This document shows positions 5,436 to 5,646 of a DNA stretch of 5,646 nucleotides, piece after piece. Below the pieces are notes generated by a model. It did not search any database and was not told the DNA's origin. It saw only the letters and a list, made by a program, of their open reading frames with translations. The stretch lies in NCBI GenBank assembly GCA_938003595.1, contig CALKYH010000055.1, forward strand, positions 1 through 5,646, read 5' to 3'. The translations under genes and the position numbers were made by a program. This DNA comes from an uncultured bacterium. GTDB taxonomy: Bacteria > Planctomycetota > Phycisphaerae > Phycisphaerales > UBA1924. Each line of letters opens with the position of its first letter. The stretch's first letter is position 1.

Positions 5436-5646
5436 ATGGCCCATGTCATCACCGAGCCCTGCATCGGGACCAAGGAAACAGCGTGCGTGGATGTCTGCCC
5501 CGTGGACTGCATCCATCCGCGCAAGGACGAGTCCGAGTACGACGCGTCCAAGCAGCTGTTCATCGAGCCGGAAACCTGCATCGACTGCGGTCTGTGCGTG
5601 GACGAGTGCCCGGTGAAGGCGATCTACCCCGAGGCGGATGTCCCCG
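5436..5646 (+). CDS. 7Fe-type bacterial ferredoxin ([3Fe-4S][4Fe-4S]), partial
   Basis: The first 70 codons of a small soluble electron carrier are present; the 3' end lies outside the window. The Cys pattern is that of Thermus- and Azotobacter-type seven-iron ferredoxins. C9, C17 and C58 would bind a [3Fe-4S] cluster, and C21, C48, C51 and C54 a [4Fe-4S] cluster; C25 is the extra Cys often found beside it. The first motif reads CIGTKETACVDVCPVDC: Thr12 stands where an eight-iron ferredoxin has its second cluster Cys, which is why a 3Fe cluster is expected. The second is CIDCGLCVDECP. The loop between them (residues 26-47, rich in charged residues) is longer than in the Azotobacter protein. 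The IYPEADVP end of the fragment also matches the family. Its position just after a ferredoxin--NADP+ reductase suggests a dedicated redox pair, probably in one transcript. Confidence 0.93.
   Translation, partial: MAHVITEPCIGTKETACVDVCPVDCIHPRKDESEYDASKQLFIEPETCIDCGLCVDECPVKAIYPEADVP

Overview
The window reads as a GC-rich chromosomal segment of a planctomycete, probably of the Phycisphaerae lineage. That placement is an inference from four things: a C-terminal dockerin-type calcium-binding repeat on a fibronectin-III surface protein, two small proteins of a style I associate with planctomycete genomes, strong G/C bias at third codon positions, and translation starts that mostly lack a Shine-Dalgarno sequence. 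No rRNA, tRNA, CRISPR array, transposase or phage gene is visible.

Layout. Positions 1-4103 are filled by five minus-strand genes that are tightly packed (gaps of 33, 42 and 43 bases, then a 4-base overlap) and probably co-transcribed. In transcription order they are: a 714-residue membrane-anchored protein with a Gly/Asn repeat linker, four fibronectin-III-like domains and a dockerin-like tail (4103-1959); a cyclodeaminase/cyclohydrolase-family (FchA/FTCD_C) protein (1925-1308); a 97-residue Cys-rich protein (1265-972); a 192-residue conserved-looking hypothetical (928-350); and the start of a lipoprotein that runs off the left edge (353-1).

Positions 4104-4371 form a divergent intergenic region. 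At its right end is a good sigma-70-type promoter (TTGACA, 16-base spacer, TAGATT) whose predicted transcription start lies almost on the next ATG. Two plus-strand genes follow: a plant-type ferredoxin--NADP+ reductase (4372-5340) and, 95 bases later, a 7Fe-type bacterial ferredoxin cut by the right edge (5436-5646). They are natural redox partners, moving electrons between NADP(H) and ferredoxin.

The two halves are functionally unlinked as far as the sequence shows. I see no clear defence system, mobile element or other new multi-gene machine. The points most worth following are the double-ended architecture of the surface protein, the uncharacterised Cys-protein/192-residue/lipoprotein chain, and the leaderless-looking promoter and altered NADP site and C-terminus of the reductase.
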